NCBI GenBank assembly: GCA_964036665.1
Contig: OZ038527.1
Coordinates: 8,897,835-8,961,834 of the forward strand
Direction: 5' to 3'
DNA length: 64,000 nt
From: Gordius sp. MW1
Taxonomy: Eukaryota; Nematomorpha; Gordioida; Gordea; Gordiidae
Within the stretch, counting starts at the first letter, position 1. Each line of letters begins with the position of its first letter. This document shows positions 48,200-58,013 of this stretch, piece by piece. The notes below the pieces were generated by a model. That model searched no databases, had not been told where the DNA came from, and worked only from the letters and a program-made list of their open reading frames with translations. The position numbers and the translations under genes were made by a program.

Positions 48200-48305
48200 A
48201 TGGCGACGAGGCCTTAGAACCCTTGCACCTTAAACTCAACCTCGTTTAGAAGACGCTCCCTACCTCGTTCAACTGAAATAAAAAGATTATCCATATTATT
48301 TTCAG

Positions 48306-51300
48306 ATGGCCATCAAACCGGAGACGAATTTTTCTTGCGATTACTCAAAGGAATTGAAGGATTCAATTCTGTATGATCCAAGTAATTCTATTGATGACTA
48401 TTTATTTAATATCGAGCTCTTATTCAAGTTGAGAGACATCACGGGAGAAAGGCGAAAAACATTGTTCCTCACTTACGTAGGCCTTAACACTTTAACAAAA
48501 TTAAGGGACTTTTTATATCCAATATTAGTAGACAAGACTAATTACGATGAGATAATTAATGCCCTTAGGAGTATATTCGCCAATAAGTTTTCTGTTTATC
48601 ATCATAGAGAACAATTTTATAAGGCAATTAGAAATAACGAAAGTATTATTGAATTTAGTATTCGTTTGAAATTTCTTTTGAAAAACTGTAAATTTGAAAA
48701 TAATCTAGACGAGGTATTAAAGGATATATTTGTCCTAGGATGTAACTTACCAAGGCTTAACATTGAGTTAAGAGCTAAGTATCCGAGTGGTAACATAAGT
48801 TTCGAAGAAACAGTTAATCTAGCATTGGCGTTAGATTCGGTAGAACACGAAACATCGAGGGCTGTTGAAGTAAACAAGGTTAAGCAGTCGTTTAATACCT
48901 TCAACAATAGAGATGTACATTTTCCTAAATTTAGCACCTTTAGGAAAAAGCCACCCCCTAAATGTTATCGTTGTGGGAAACCAGGCCATATAGCTAAAAA
49001 TTGTAGAATGGTGATGAATACGTTATCAGCCATCAACCATGACTCAGATCGACACACCAAAGCTCACATTAACGTACGAATTAACGATATACCCTATGAA
49101 ATGATCTTCGATACGGGTGCTGCATATAGCGTCATTGATGAAATAACGTGGTCTCGAATCGGCAAGCCTAAACTTTACCAAGCTCCGAAGATATACGGCT
49201 ATGGTAGAACGGCTATTTCAACACTCGGTAAAACCAAAGTGAAGGTGGACGTTGGTGGTGTGACAAAGTACTTAGATATTTATGTCATCCAAGGTAAAGG
49301 TTCAGCAATATTTGGGATGCCTTTTATCTCCAAATTTAACTTAACTTTACCAAAGCTGGTTTGCCTAAATTCTATTATTGAAATACCTTCAAATGTACAT
49401 GAAATTCTTAAACAATTTCCCCATGTCTTTTCCGATAAATTAGGAAAAGTAAAAGACTTCAAAGTGACACTGGAAATCAATGATGACGCGATGCCAAAAA
49501 TGTTTGCAGCAAGAAGAGTACCGTTTCCACTACGACAAGCTGTAGAAGATGAACTACAACGGCTACTTAACGAAGACGTCATTGAAAAAGTTAATCCTAC
49601 TTTAACGCCGATTAAAAGGGCTACGCCAACGGTAAATGTTAAGAAGAAAACAGGGCAGGTGCGTATATGTGGTGATTTTCGTTTAACCATAAATCAACAC
49701 TTGGCTAAAGATCAGGATATTTTACCGACTTTTAGTGACGTGGCCGAAAGAATAGCCGGAGGTAAAATTTTTTCTATCGTTGATCTCGGGGATGCCTTTT
49801 TACAGCTTGAACTTGATGAGAAATCAAGGAAATATTTAAACATATCAACGCATGTTGGATATTTTCGTTATAAGAGATTACCGTTTGGGCTTACAACAGC
49901 GCCGATTATCTTTCATAGGTTTATGAGACAATTTGTTAATAACATACCCGGGGTGAGCGTCTTTATGGACGATGTTATAATTAGCGGTAAAAACGAAAAG
50001 GATCACTTAAACAAATTAGTAACAGTGTTAAATCTCTTTCAAACTGTTGGTTTAACAACATCTCAAACAAAAATGCAACTATTTAAAAAGTCTGTCAAAT
50101 ACTTAGGACATATTATTAATAGTGAAGGTATAACAGCGAGTGAGGATAAGGTTCTAAAGATTAGAAGTTTTAAAACACCAGAAAACAAAAAGGAACTTCG
50201 TTCTTTCCTTGGGTTGGTAAACTATTTAGAAACTTTTATCCCCAAACTTCAGATAAATTGCGCTCCTTTATACAAATTAACTTCCATAAATACAAAATGG
50301 GTATGGGGCGACTTAGAAAAATTAACTTTTGAAAAAGTTAAAACTATAATTTCTAACAGAAAAACTATAGTGCCATATCAAAAAGAATTGCCTATCATAA
50401 TTTCAATCGACGCGTCAGATTTAGGTCTAGGAGCAGTTATAGCGCATAAGTTTTCCTCAGGCCAAGAAAAACCTATTGCCTACGCCTCTCGTTCCCTAAA
50501 TCCCGCTGAGAAAAATTACTCTGTCATCGACAGAGAGGCATCGTCAGTAATTTATGCGATAAACAAATTCCATCAGTATATTTATGGTCGTAAATTTACA
50601 ATTCAGACAGACCACCACCCTCTTATAAATATTTTTGGGACAACCCGGGATCTTAGTAAAATAACGAATAATAGGTTACTAAGATGGGCAATTAAATTAC
50701 TTCAATATGATTATGAAATAAAATACATTCCTGGGAAATCTAATCAGTGTGCTGACGCACTTTCTCGTTTATGCCTAAAGGATTCACCTCATAATTTAAA
50801 CATAGATAATGATATACGAAAAATTAAATTACAACTAATCGATGATTTGACTTTGAATACAAAAAATATTGTAGAGGAAACAATAAAAGATAATGTACTT
50901 AAAGAAGTTATAGAGCAATTTAAAAATAGATGGCAAGGCTCTTCAAATAACGATAACGTACGAAAATACCTGCAATTAAGAAATTACATTTCTTTCGAAA
51001 ATAATCTTTTATTTTATAAAGATCGACTTATAATTTCGGAAAAATTAAGGTCAGATATTCTTAAAATTTTACATGATGGTCATCCGGGAATCGTGGCTAT
51101 GAAGTCATTAGGGAGATATTATGTGTACTGGAATAATATTGACTTAGACATAGAAAAATACGTAAATACATGTAAATATTGTCAAGAAGAACGACCAAAC
51201 ATTAAAGAGGTACCCCTATACGCTTGGAACGTTCCTAACAAGCCTTGGGAACGGGTTCACATAGACTTAGCGGGACCCATCAATAAGAAGTATTTGTTAG

Positions 51301-51530
51301 TTTGCATTGATGCTTTTACCAAATGGCCCGAAGTAATGGTGCTGGGCGAGATAAACTCAACAAAAATTATTCAAAATTTAAGGACAATTTTTGCGCGTTT
51401 TGGGTTACCTAGATATATTGTTAGTGACAATGGCCCGCAATTTAAATCTACGGAATTTAAGTTTTTTTGTAAAAACAATGGCATACTTCAATTTACGGGA
51501 CCGCCCTACCACCCCAAAACTAAGGTTTAG
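48306..51530 (+). pseudogene. Gypsy 1 gag-pol polyprotein (first frame)
   Basis: A 1074-codon frame. Gag occupies about residues 1-235, with the zinc knuckle CYRCGKPGHIAKNC from residue 220. The aspartic protease has FDTGAAYSVID (DTG at about 269-271). Reverse transcriptase follows with VRICGDFRLTINQ, SIVDLGDAFLQLEL and the catalytic box FMDDV at about 553-557, where most relatives have YLDD or YIDD. RNase H has IDASDLGLGAV and QTDHHPLINIF. Integrase has a HHCC-like finger (HDGHPGI...CKYCQ), then HIDLAGP and VSDNGPQF. The frame ends prematurely just after PPYHPKTK; the next element motif continues one frame over. The gag-pol lies in a single frame with no stop between gag and pol. The catalytic Asp residues that can be seen are present. 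Confidence 0.93.
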
Positions 51531-52039
51531 CCGAGAGATATATTAGAACTATTAAAAGTAAGTTCTATGCGAATAAAAAGTCGGGGGTTAATGACTCGTT
51601 AAACATACTACAAGTATTAATGAGCATGCGTAGTAGTCAAAACGTGACTACAGGTATTAGCCCGGCTGAGGCGATGTTCAATCGCAGGATTCGTACGACG
51701 CTAGACCAGCTCAGAAGAACGACTCGCGACAAGGTTGAAGAATCGATCTGGAAACAAAAGTACTATAAAAACCGATGGACCCAAGAAAGATTCTTCGAAC
51801 CCGAGCAGCAGGTGTGGGTACATAATGACACAAGTCCGGGATGGAGGGAAGGACTTGTAGAAGCACGAACAAGTTCGACTACGTATGACGTTAATATAGA
51901 CGGAAATACAAGAAGGAAACACGGAGATCAGTTACGGGAAAGAGCAACGATCGACCAAGGTGCGGTGTCAGAGCGAAACATTCTAGAACACAAAAGGGTA
52001 TCCAAACCACCTGATCGATACGATGGAGGGCAACTTTAA
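51524..52039 (+). pseudogene. Gypsy 1 integrase C-terminal part (shifted frame)
   Basis: A frame continuing the integrase after the break: GLAERYIRTIKS with the third catalytic acidic residue, NVTTGISPAEAMFNRRIRT, then a basic tail and VWVHNDTSPGWREGLVEAR, a GPY/F-like module, ending at a stop before the polypurine tract. It overlaps the upstream frame by a few bases at a GG run. One base appears to be missing relative to related elements. Confidence 0.9.
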
Positions 52040-52051
52040 ATGGGGGAGTAA

Positions 52052-52235
52052 TGTAATGTATGCAAATACTATCTACCTAATTGGCAATGACCTTGAGCGT
52101 TTGAATTGCAATACAATGTTAATTGATTGTTTATTGTTCTTAAATTGAATGTCTATTTAAACGTGTTATTGTAATTACCAACAGTTACTTTTTGTCTTAT
52201 CCAATAAAGTGTTTATCTTACTGGGATATCCTATA
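52052..52235 (+). repeat. 3' LTR of Gypsy element 1
   Basis: A 184-bp LTR, nearly identical to 48017-48199. It is preceded by TGGGGGAGTAA and followed by the duplication CTCTT and the resumed Helitron sequence GATGCGCGC. Confidence 0.95.
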
Positions 52236-52836
52236 CTCTTGATGCGCGCTTTGATTATTATAACAATATTTTCACGTCAAACGTTTAGATACGTAAACCT
52301 TTAACAGAGCACGCGTCTTTTTTATATTATAAAATTTTTGATGTTTTACGGTTTTTAATTATTTAGTTGTAACAGATATATATATAATGTAAAAAATAAC
52401 CCAAAGGTGAATTAAAATAGTGAAATATGTGACAAAAGATTAGTAGAAAAACATTTAAAACTATGAGCACAACTCTAACATAAAATAATAATCGAGATAA
52501 GCGTTGTAGCTGACGTCCGCTAGATGGCGGTAACCAAATTAAAAAACATGGTTCCCGCTGTCGCAGGTTGATAAAAAGTATCTATAAACCATCTACAATG
52601 CTAAGGCAATAATCTGGCCAAATTTGGTGGCAATCGGTTGAGAACTCTAAAAGTTATTAGCGTACAAAAAAACGGGACTTAGATTTTTATATATATAGAT
52701 AGATTAAATCAAACAAAATTATTATAAAATTTTGAACGAACGTGAACGTGTTCATGAAAATGAACGCGTTTCTTTTTTTGAAAACGAACGTGACGCGTTA
52801 GAGTTTTTTAAAAATGTTTATAGCTTTAGTTAGAAC

Positions 52837-53404
52837 CTTTCCAATTCTTTCAGATTTTGAAAATTTTTAAACTATTATGCACTAAATTTTTTTGTTTGAT
52901 ATGGATATTTTTTAATTCTTTAAATGTTATGCTAAAACGGATATAAACATGTGTTCAGTTGATTTTAGAAAAAAACGTTTCATATTTTAACCCCCCCCCC
53001 CGCAAAGTGTGCTGCTTTTTCACTCCTACTCATCCGCCGCACTGCACATTAGCCGACGTCCTATAATATTCTTAAGCAAATTTCTAACAAATGTGTCATA
53101 TAATCTAAAGTTAAGCTCAAAAATGTGTCATATAATCTAAAATTAAATAACACATCATATTATCGCTAAATCCACTTTTTTCCATTAAAAAAAATTTTTT
53201 TTCAGGTCCTCCCCGGGGATGGTTACTGTTTCGCCATCTCCACTTTATTAGATCAGAAAAAACCATACAATAAATGAAAAATTGAGGTAAAGGCACAGTA
53301 AGACGGGTAGGTAAGCGACAAGTCACAAGAATATTCATTAAAGTATGGGTAGAAATTATAGTAATAAATTTATATTAATCTACAATTATGACCCAATAGC
53401 AAAC
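52837..53404. other. Spacer right of the hAT nest, no gene
   Basis: AT-rich, with a run of C near 52991 and a short direct duplication of AAATGTGTCATATAATCTAAA at about 53090-53105 and 53122-53141. No ORF recognised. Confidence 0.4.
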
Positions 53405-53580
53405 AGCTGAGATCTGCAATCAGCCTTGGACTACCATCGGATTTTGGTATGAAATACATGGGGGAGGGAATAGTTCTTGAGTTTTCCCTGACGATATGGG
53501 AATCGATAACTTCAATCGCTAGGGATCTGTGAATCCTTGGAATGGGGTGGATTTTGGTAGGTGTCCAATAACGCCCATTG
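53405..53580 (-). pseudogene. Reverse transcriptase fragment (finger region)
   Basis: On the minus strand: RIHRSLAIEVIDSHIV, then SRTIPSPMYFIPKSDGSPRL and IADLS. The P-x-x-F/Y-x-x-P-K-x-D-G-x-x-R-x-I-x-D pattern is the start of an RT domain. The surrounding minus strand up to about 53830 has no long frame. The origin (DIRS, LTR or other) cannot be told from this piece. Gypsy element 2 inserted some 280 bp away. Confidence 0.5.
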
Positions 53581-53862
53581 TTAGTAATGGATGCTCTTCG
53601 GAAAATGCGGGGTTTGAAAGCATGTTTAACGATTATATTGGTAAAGGGGAACTGCGAGAGATGTGGGCGTGGTAGGGACTTTAAGTGGAGAAGTAAAGGT
53701 GATACGTTGATAATTTTGGATGGGAAAGTTAGGGAAAATGGTGGGGAAGATCTACGGGAGTATAATAAGTGCAGAAAAAGTAAATGTGTAGATAGATGTG
53801 TCTATTGTAAAATTTTAAAATAACACGTGAGCATGATGATTTCCCACATTGACTTTTATATT

Positions 53863-54044
53863 TGTTGAGATTGGGAATCTTTATTTACTAGAGAGAGGTT
53901 TCGAAGTGATACAAAAATAGAAAAGTCAGTAAAAACGTGTATATCCAAACTATAATACATACCAATTAACGATAATTAGATTGACAACACAACGGTAAAC
54001 AACATATCCCCTGAGGCACTTCGCGCTCCAATTACCTCTCTACA
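53863..54044 (-). repeat. 3' LTR of Gypsy element 2
   Basis: A 182-bp LTR beginning TGTTGAGATTGGG on the plus strand and ending TCTCTACA. By eye it is identical to 57721-57902. Confidence 0.96.
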
Positions 54045-56902
54045 GTTCCCCCCTTTTCATAGACAAAATCCTTAAGGAATGCTGGCGGTTTTCGACTACG
54101 CTGCGGGTATCTAGGCTTTTCTCTAGGCGTTCCTGACTGGTTTTGCATTTGTTCCCTTATAGCACTTGTTCCCGTTTCCCTTTCTGATGATATCCTTTGT
54201 GGCCACCCGTTCTCTTGTCCCAGTGTGGTCCAGTCCAAGATTTTTCGTTCCCTTATTTGATCCACGTGTCGGTGGTGTTTTCTTCCCTGTGCCCATACAT
54301 CGTAGGACCGACTACCATGCTTGGCTTTTATCGTGCCTTCTACCCATTTGCTTGGACCCAGAAACATGCGCACCCAAACCAAGTCTCCTACGTTGAACGT
54401 CCGCGGGTTCCCGGTCTCTACCCATTGTTGTGGTACGGTTTCCCTCAAAACCTCCCATTCGGTTCGCATCCTTCTTTTCAGCATCATCTCTGCCGGGCTT
54501 TTATTGTTTGCGGGGTGTTTTGTAGATCTGTAGTTTTCCAAAAATCTACTCAGCCCTACTTCCGAATCGTTCCTAACGATGGCTTCTTTAATTAATCGTA
54601 CGTATCTTTCTGCCAACCCGTTCGACGCCGGATGGTAAGGAGCTGTCCATCGTTGATTAATTCCCCTCGACTTGCAAAAGTTCTGTAACTCCTGCCCTTT
54701 GAATTGTGGGCCGTTATCTGATATTAACCAAGGTGGATTTCCAAATCTAGCGAACGTTTCGGCCAGTTTTTTTATAACGGTTGTCGCCGTGGTGTCTTCT
54801 AATTTAAACACCTCTACCCATTTTGAGCTATTGTCCACCATCACGAGGTATGACTTACCCTTGAGAGGACCCATGATATCGACATGTACTTGAATCCATG
54901 GTTTATGGCTAGGTTGACACTCTATCAATGGTGCCCTCTTCGCCGCCGCAGCCGTGTAATTGCAACTCCGGCACCCTTTCGCTACGCTCAATAATTCATC
55001 GTCAAGAGTCGGCCACCATATATACTGCCGCGCCACTTCTTGCATTCGCTTGATACCTACGTGGCCTCTATGTAGACTTTGGAGTACCACTCCTCGTAAC
55101 TTCGCCGGAATTAATATTCGTCCCCCTTTGTAATATATTATGCTTTTGACTTCATGTAACTTTGGCAGATGTTTTTCGTAAGTGCGTCTTAGCCCACACG
55201 TGACCATTGTATTTTGTTTACCCCTAATCCACTCTTTTAATTGCCGCAGCCCCGGATCCTCCAAGGTGTGTTGTTTTACCACGTCCAATGATATAAACGG
55301 ATTCATCGAGTCCTCTGGTATTTCCTCGCTAACCTGATACGCGTGTTCGTTCGGATTTCTAGACAAGAAATCTGCCGCGTTTTCGGTTCCCTTGTTGTAT
55401 TCGAACTTGGTCGTATAGCCTGATACCATGAGCGCCCACCTGGTTAGGCGTGGTGACCATTGTTCCTTGCCCCTTTTGCTCTGATCGAATATATATATAA
55501 GCGGTCTATGATCCGTCATGATAGTAACGCTTCGTCCTTGTACATATTCGTTGAACTTTTTTAGTCCATACACCACCGCAAGGGCCTCTCGTTCGATCGT
55601 CGAATACCGGCTTTCGCTATCGTTTAATGCTCTTGACGCATAGGCCACCACTCTCCAATTCTCTCCTGGTGCTCGTTTCTGTAAGATGGTCCCTAACCCC
55701 GTACCCGAGGCGTCTACGACCAGGCCGGTCTCCCACTCTCCATTGAAGTACGCCAGAACGGGGGCTTCCGTAAGCGCGGACTTGATAGCTTCAAATGCTC
55801 CTTGCTGTTCTTCACCCCAGTGGTACATCACGTTCTTTTTCATGAGTTTCTGAATCGGGTGTATGATTTTGGCGTAGTCCTTAATGAACTTTGAAAAGTA
55901 TGTTGTTAACCCAAGGAAGGACCTTATTTCGTTTTTGTTAGTTAAGTTTTTCCACTGCTTGACTAATTCGGCTTTATTGTCGTTGATTCGAATCCCCTTG
56001 TTACTTATTACGTATCCCAGAAAGGTTACTTCCTTCGCCCACAAGATACTCTTGACAATGTTCGGCACGAACCCCCACTTTTGTAACGTTTCTAGTACCT
56101 TGAGTAACCTCTCGTTGTGAATTTCTTCCGTCTCCCCTGCAATTAAGATATCGTCGATGTAAACCGCAACCCCTTCCATGCCTCCTAATATTTGGTCCAT
56201 TGTCTTTTGAAAAATGGCCGCGGCACAATTTAAACCGAACGGCATCCGGTTAACTTTAAATAGGCCCTTGTGCGTCGAGATAGTCAATCGTTGGCTCGTC
56301 TCTGGCCCTAATTCGAGCTGTAGGTACGCTTTCGTAAGGTCCAGCTTCGTAAAATAGCACGCATTATCAAGTTTATTTAACAAGTCGTCGATTTTGGGTA
56401 ACGGGTATAACAACCCTTGCGCGTATTTATTTATCGTAAAGCGGTAGTCTATACATAATCGCAGAGTTCCATCGCTTTTTTTCACGGGTACCACTGGGCT
56501 GGCCCATCTTGAGAAATCGATTGGTTCAATCACCCCGTCCTTGACCCATTTATCCAGCTCTTCTTCTACTTCTTTCTTCCACGCCATCGGCACCCTTCGT
56601 GCGGGGATAAATACGGGATCTATGCCCTCTTTTAACGGTACTTCCACCGTTATTCCCTTGACTGCTTTCGGGAATTCGTTTAGCTGACCGCCCCATTGTT
56701 TCATCACGTGCTGGATCGCGGACCTGGTATCCTTCGGTATTTCTACGTAATTGACCGCGAACCGTTCCGCCGCAGCTCTAGAGTTCCAACGTATTTGACG
56801 CCAGATTTCGGGTTCAAATTCTTTTATCCAATCGATCCCGCACAGCGGCGGCCCCGCTACGTCTGCTATTAATAACGACAGCTGTTTCCTCGTGTTACCC
56901 AT
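54032..56902 (-). CDS. Gypsy 2 pol polyprotein
   Basis: A 956-codon open frame from the listed ATG; the real entry is further up in the same frame, after a shift near 56930. It begins with the end of the protease (LLIADVAGPPLCGIDWI). RT follows: PVVPVKKSDGTLRLCIDYR, FTKLDLTKAYLQLEL, MPFGLNCAAAIFQ and the YIDDILIAG catalytic box. RNase H has VVDASGTGLGTIL, STIEREALAVVYGL and MTDHRPLIYIF. Integrase has an H-x3-H finger (HRGHVGI) with CRSCN, then HVDIMGPL, ISDNGPQF and NGLAERYVRL, so the catalytic D, D and E are all present. A chromatin- or DNA-binding tail includes VWVRMFLGPSKWVEGTI. No internal stop is seen, so the pol appears competent apart from how translation enters it. Confidence 0.95.
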   Translation of the reverse strand: MGNTRKQLSLLIADVAGPPLCGIDWIKEFEPEIWRQIRWNSRAAAERFAVNYVEIPKDTRSAIQHVMKQWGGQLNEFPKAVKGITVEVPLKEGIDPVFIPARRVPMAWKKEVEEELDKWVKDGVIEPIDFSRWASPVVPVKKSDGTLRLCIDYRFTINKYAQGLLYPLPKIDDLLNKLDNACYFTKLDLTKAYLQLELGPETSQRLTISTHKGLFKVNRMPFGLNCAAAIFQKTMDQILGGMEGVAVYIDDILIAGETEEIHNERLLKVLETLQKWGFVPNIVKSILWAKEVTFLGYVISNKGIRINDNKAELVKQWKNLTNKNEIRSFLGLTTYFSKFIKDYAKIIHPIQKLMKKNVMYHWGEEQQGAFEAIKSALTEAPVLAYFNGEWETGLVVDASGTGLGTILQKRAPGENWRVVAYASRALNDSESRYSTIEREALAVVYGLKKFNEYVQGRSVTIMTDHRPLIYIFDQSKRGKEQWSPRLTRWALMVSGYTTKFEYNKGTENAADFLSRNPNEHAYQVSEEIPEDSMNPFISLDVVKQHTLEDPGLRQLKEWIRGKQNTMVTCGLRRTYEKHLPKLHEVKSIIYYKGGRILIPAKLRGVVLQSLHRGHVGIKRMQEVARQYIWWPTLDDELLSVAKGCRSCNYTAAAAKRAPLIECQPSHKPWIQVHVDIMGPLKGKSYLVMVDNSSKWVEVFKLEDTTATTVIKKLAETFARFGNPPWLISDNGPQFKGQELQNFCKSRGINQRWTAPYHPASNGLAERYVRLIKEAIVRNDSEVGLSRFLENYRSTKHPANNKSPAEMMLKRRMRTEWEVLRETVPQQWVETGNPRTFNVGDLVWVRMFLGPSKWVEGTIKAKHGSRSYDVWAQGRKHHRHVDQIRERKILDWTTLGQENGWPQRISSERETGTSAIREQMQNQSGTPREKPRYPQRSRKPPAFLKDFVYEKGGTVER

Positions 56903-56925
56903 TCGGACATCGGCTTGTACCTTGG

Positions 56926-57687
56926 CTACGATCTTTTTTCCTCGTGGCCATACGCGTACACTGTCGGGACGGGCTCCTTATTGCGTGGGATCTCCTTCGC
57001 CCATCTTCGCGCCGGTATTATCGATACCGTGGCGCCGGTATCGAAGATGCATTGGAATAATTCGTTATTAATAAATATATCTATAGTTAACACATCTAAA
57101 GCATGTTTTAACCTGGGAATTCGGACCGGCCCAAGCCACGCTTCTCGTCCCGCCACTACGCTCCACGCTTCTTCGGACCCGTCTTGCAAAGTGCTTAGCC
57201 CCCCGTTTATCGTCTCGGCCGTTAACGCTAGCTCGCGTAGGCGGTCCCATTTGATGTCATTTTCTGCCAACAGTCTCGCCTGTAAGTTTCTATCGCGCAA
57301 TCCTATAATGAATTGGTCGACGATTCTGTTCTGCAATTCTTCGTTTCCGAAGTTGCAGCTGTTAGCTCCTGCCTTGAGTCTATTAGCATACGTGTCTATC
57401 GACTCTCCCTGGTTTTGTCGGACCTTTGAAAATTCATATCTCTTTGCCCTCGCGCATGAATTCCTTTGGAATAATTTTTTTAATCGATTTTTAGCTTCCT
57501 CGTATGTAATTCCTGTCAACTCTTGAGGTCTATAATCCTCTAGTATTAATTGGAATGCCTCCTCATCAAGGCTGGTTAATAATAGAGCTGCTTTTTGTTC
57601 ATCTGTATCCGTCTTATTGCTCCTTAGGAACAGCTCGAATTGCGTTATAAAAGCGTCGATGTTAGCCGTTGTTTTATATTTCTGCAT
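56926..57687 (-). CDS. Gypsy 2 gag and protease N-terminal part
   Basis: A 253-codon frame. Gag capsid-like sequence: IDAFITQFELFLRSN, QKAALLLTSLDEEAFQLIL, LKKLFQRNSCARAKRYEFSK, GESIDTYANRLKAGANSC and DQFIIGLRDRNLQARLL. Shortly after come NNELFQCIFDTGATVSIIPA, the protease active site, and VYAYGHEE, then a stop. No CCHC zinc knuckle lies between capsid and protease, where related elements have one. The protease is divided between this frame and pol, which continues one base back, after a run of six A at about 56930-56937. This could be ribosomal frameshifting, but a shift inside the protease is unusual. Confidence 0.9.
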   Translation of the reverse strand: MQKYKTTANIDAFITQFELFLRSNKTDTDEQKAALLLTSLDEEAFQLILEDYRPQELTGITYEEAKNRLKKLFQRNSCARAKRYEFSKVRQNQGESIDTYANRLKAGANSCNFGNEELQNRIVDQFIIGLRDRNLQARLLAENDIKWDRLRELALTAETINGGLSTLQDGSEEAWSVVAGREAWLGPVRIPRLKHALDVLTIDIFINNELFQCIFDTGATVSIIPARRWAKEIPRNKEPVPTVYAYGHEEKRS

Positions 57688-57720
57688 TACCGCGTAGGTT
57701 CCACGACTCGCAGCGCCAAC

Positions 57721-57902
57721 TGTTGAGATTGGGAATCTTTATTTACTAGAGAGAGGTTTCGAAGTGATACAAAAATAGAAAAGTCAGTAAAAACGTGTAT
57801 ATCCAAACTATAATACATACCAATTAACGATAATTAGATTGACAACACAACGGTAAACAACATATCCCCTGAGGCACTTCGCGCTCCAATTACCTCTCTA
57901 CA
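57721..57902 (-). repeat. 5' LTR of Gypsy element 2
   Basis: A 182-bp LTR. On the coding strand it starts TGTAGAGAGGTAATTGG and ends AATCTCAACA, next to the primer binding-like site. Identical by eye to 53863-54044. Confidence 0.96.
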
Positions 57903-58013
57903 ATATTTATTAGCACTTATTTGAAATATAGCTTATAAAAATTATGGATGCATTGTTGGGCCTCTACACACAATGCATACAGGCGCGTAGTCAAGGAACC
58001 CCCTGGTTAAAAT

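Larger units (their letters stand above)
48017..52235 (+). mobile_element. Ty3/Gypsy LTR retrotransposon 1, nearly intact
   Basis: 5' LTR 48017-48199, 3' LTR 52052-52235, both starting TGTAATGTATGC and ending ATATCCTATA. They are flanked by the 5-bp direct repeat CTCTT (48012-48016 and 52236-52240). The LTRs differ by one substitution and one single-base indel, so the insertion is young. Just after the 5' LTR is a TGGCGACGAGG primer binding-like sequence (48201); TGGGGGAG (52041-52048) serves as polypurine tract. A single gag-pol frame is broken once near 51524. Confidence 0.96.
46246..52699 (-). mobile_element. Helitron with partial Rep-hel ORF, split by a Gypsy element
   Basis: Read on the minus strand it starts TCTATATATATAAAAATC at 52699 and ends with hairpin GCCAAAGCAACGCTTGGC and CGGGCACAGCTAG at 46246, between A and T. 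It encodes the N-terminal domain of a Helitron replicase-helicase close to the 3' end and holds a 193-bp tandem repeat. A Ty3/Gypsy element with a 5-bp duplication (48012-52240) lies in the middle; without it the Helitron is about 2.2 kb. It is inserted in the hAT just beyond the transposase C-terminus. Confidence 0.9.
38358..52828 (+). mobile_element. Old autonomous-type hAT transposon carrying nested insertions
   Basis: The outer element of the nest, with an 8-bp flanking direct repeat GTTAGAAC at 38350-38357 and 52829-52836. Left end TAGTGTTGTGAATGAACGC and right end (reverse complement) TAAAGCTATAAAC both fit the hAT consensus YARNG but match little beyond it. Both subterminal regions are rich in GAACGCGTTC-type words (38370-38480 and 52735-52800). 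Inside are pieces of an hAT transposase: BED finger at 38703, middle fragments near 42200 and 44000-44160, RNase H-like and dimerisation parts at 45044-46209. Insertions at 39500-42060, 42393-43962 and 46246-52699 interrupt it. Confidence 0.82.
53863..57902 (-). mobile_element. Ty3/Gypsy LTR retrotransposon 2, LTRs identical by eye
   Basis: LTRs 57721-57902 (5') and 53863-54044 (3'), 182 bp each, with no difference seen on reading both. They read TGTAGAGAGG...AATCTCAACA on the coding strand and are flanked by the 5-bp direct repeat ATATT (53858-53862 and 57903-57907). A primer binding site-like TGGCGCTGCGAGTCGTGG follows the 5' LTR on the minus strand; a polypurine tract (AAAAGGGGGGAAC) precedes the 3' LTR. 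This is the youngest insertion in the window. It has a clearly higher GC content than its flanks. Confidence 0.97.

Noticed and set aside
49280-49690. 136-codon minus-strand frame in Gypsy 1
   Set aside because: Antisense shadow of protease and RT in the sense frame.
54166-54893. Several open frames on the plus strand opposite the Gypsy 2 pol
   Set aside because: They are antisense shadows of the long, well-conserved pol frame, made possible by its higher GC content.
56915-57526. 203-codon plus-strand frame opposite Gypsy 2 gag
   Set aside because: Antisense shadow; the minus frame has clear gag and protease motifs.
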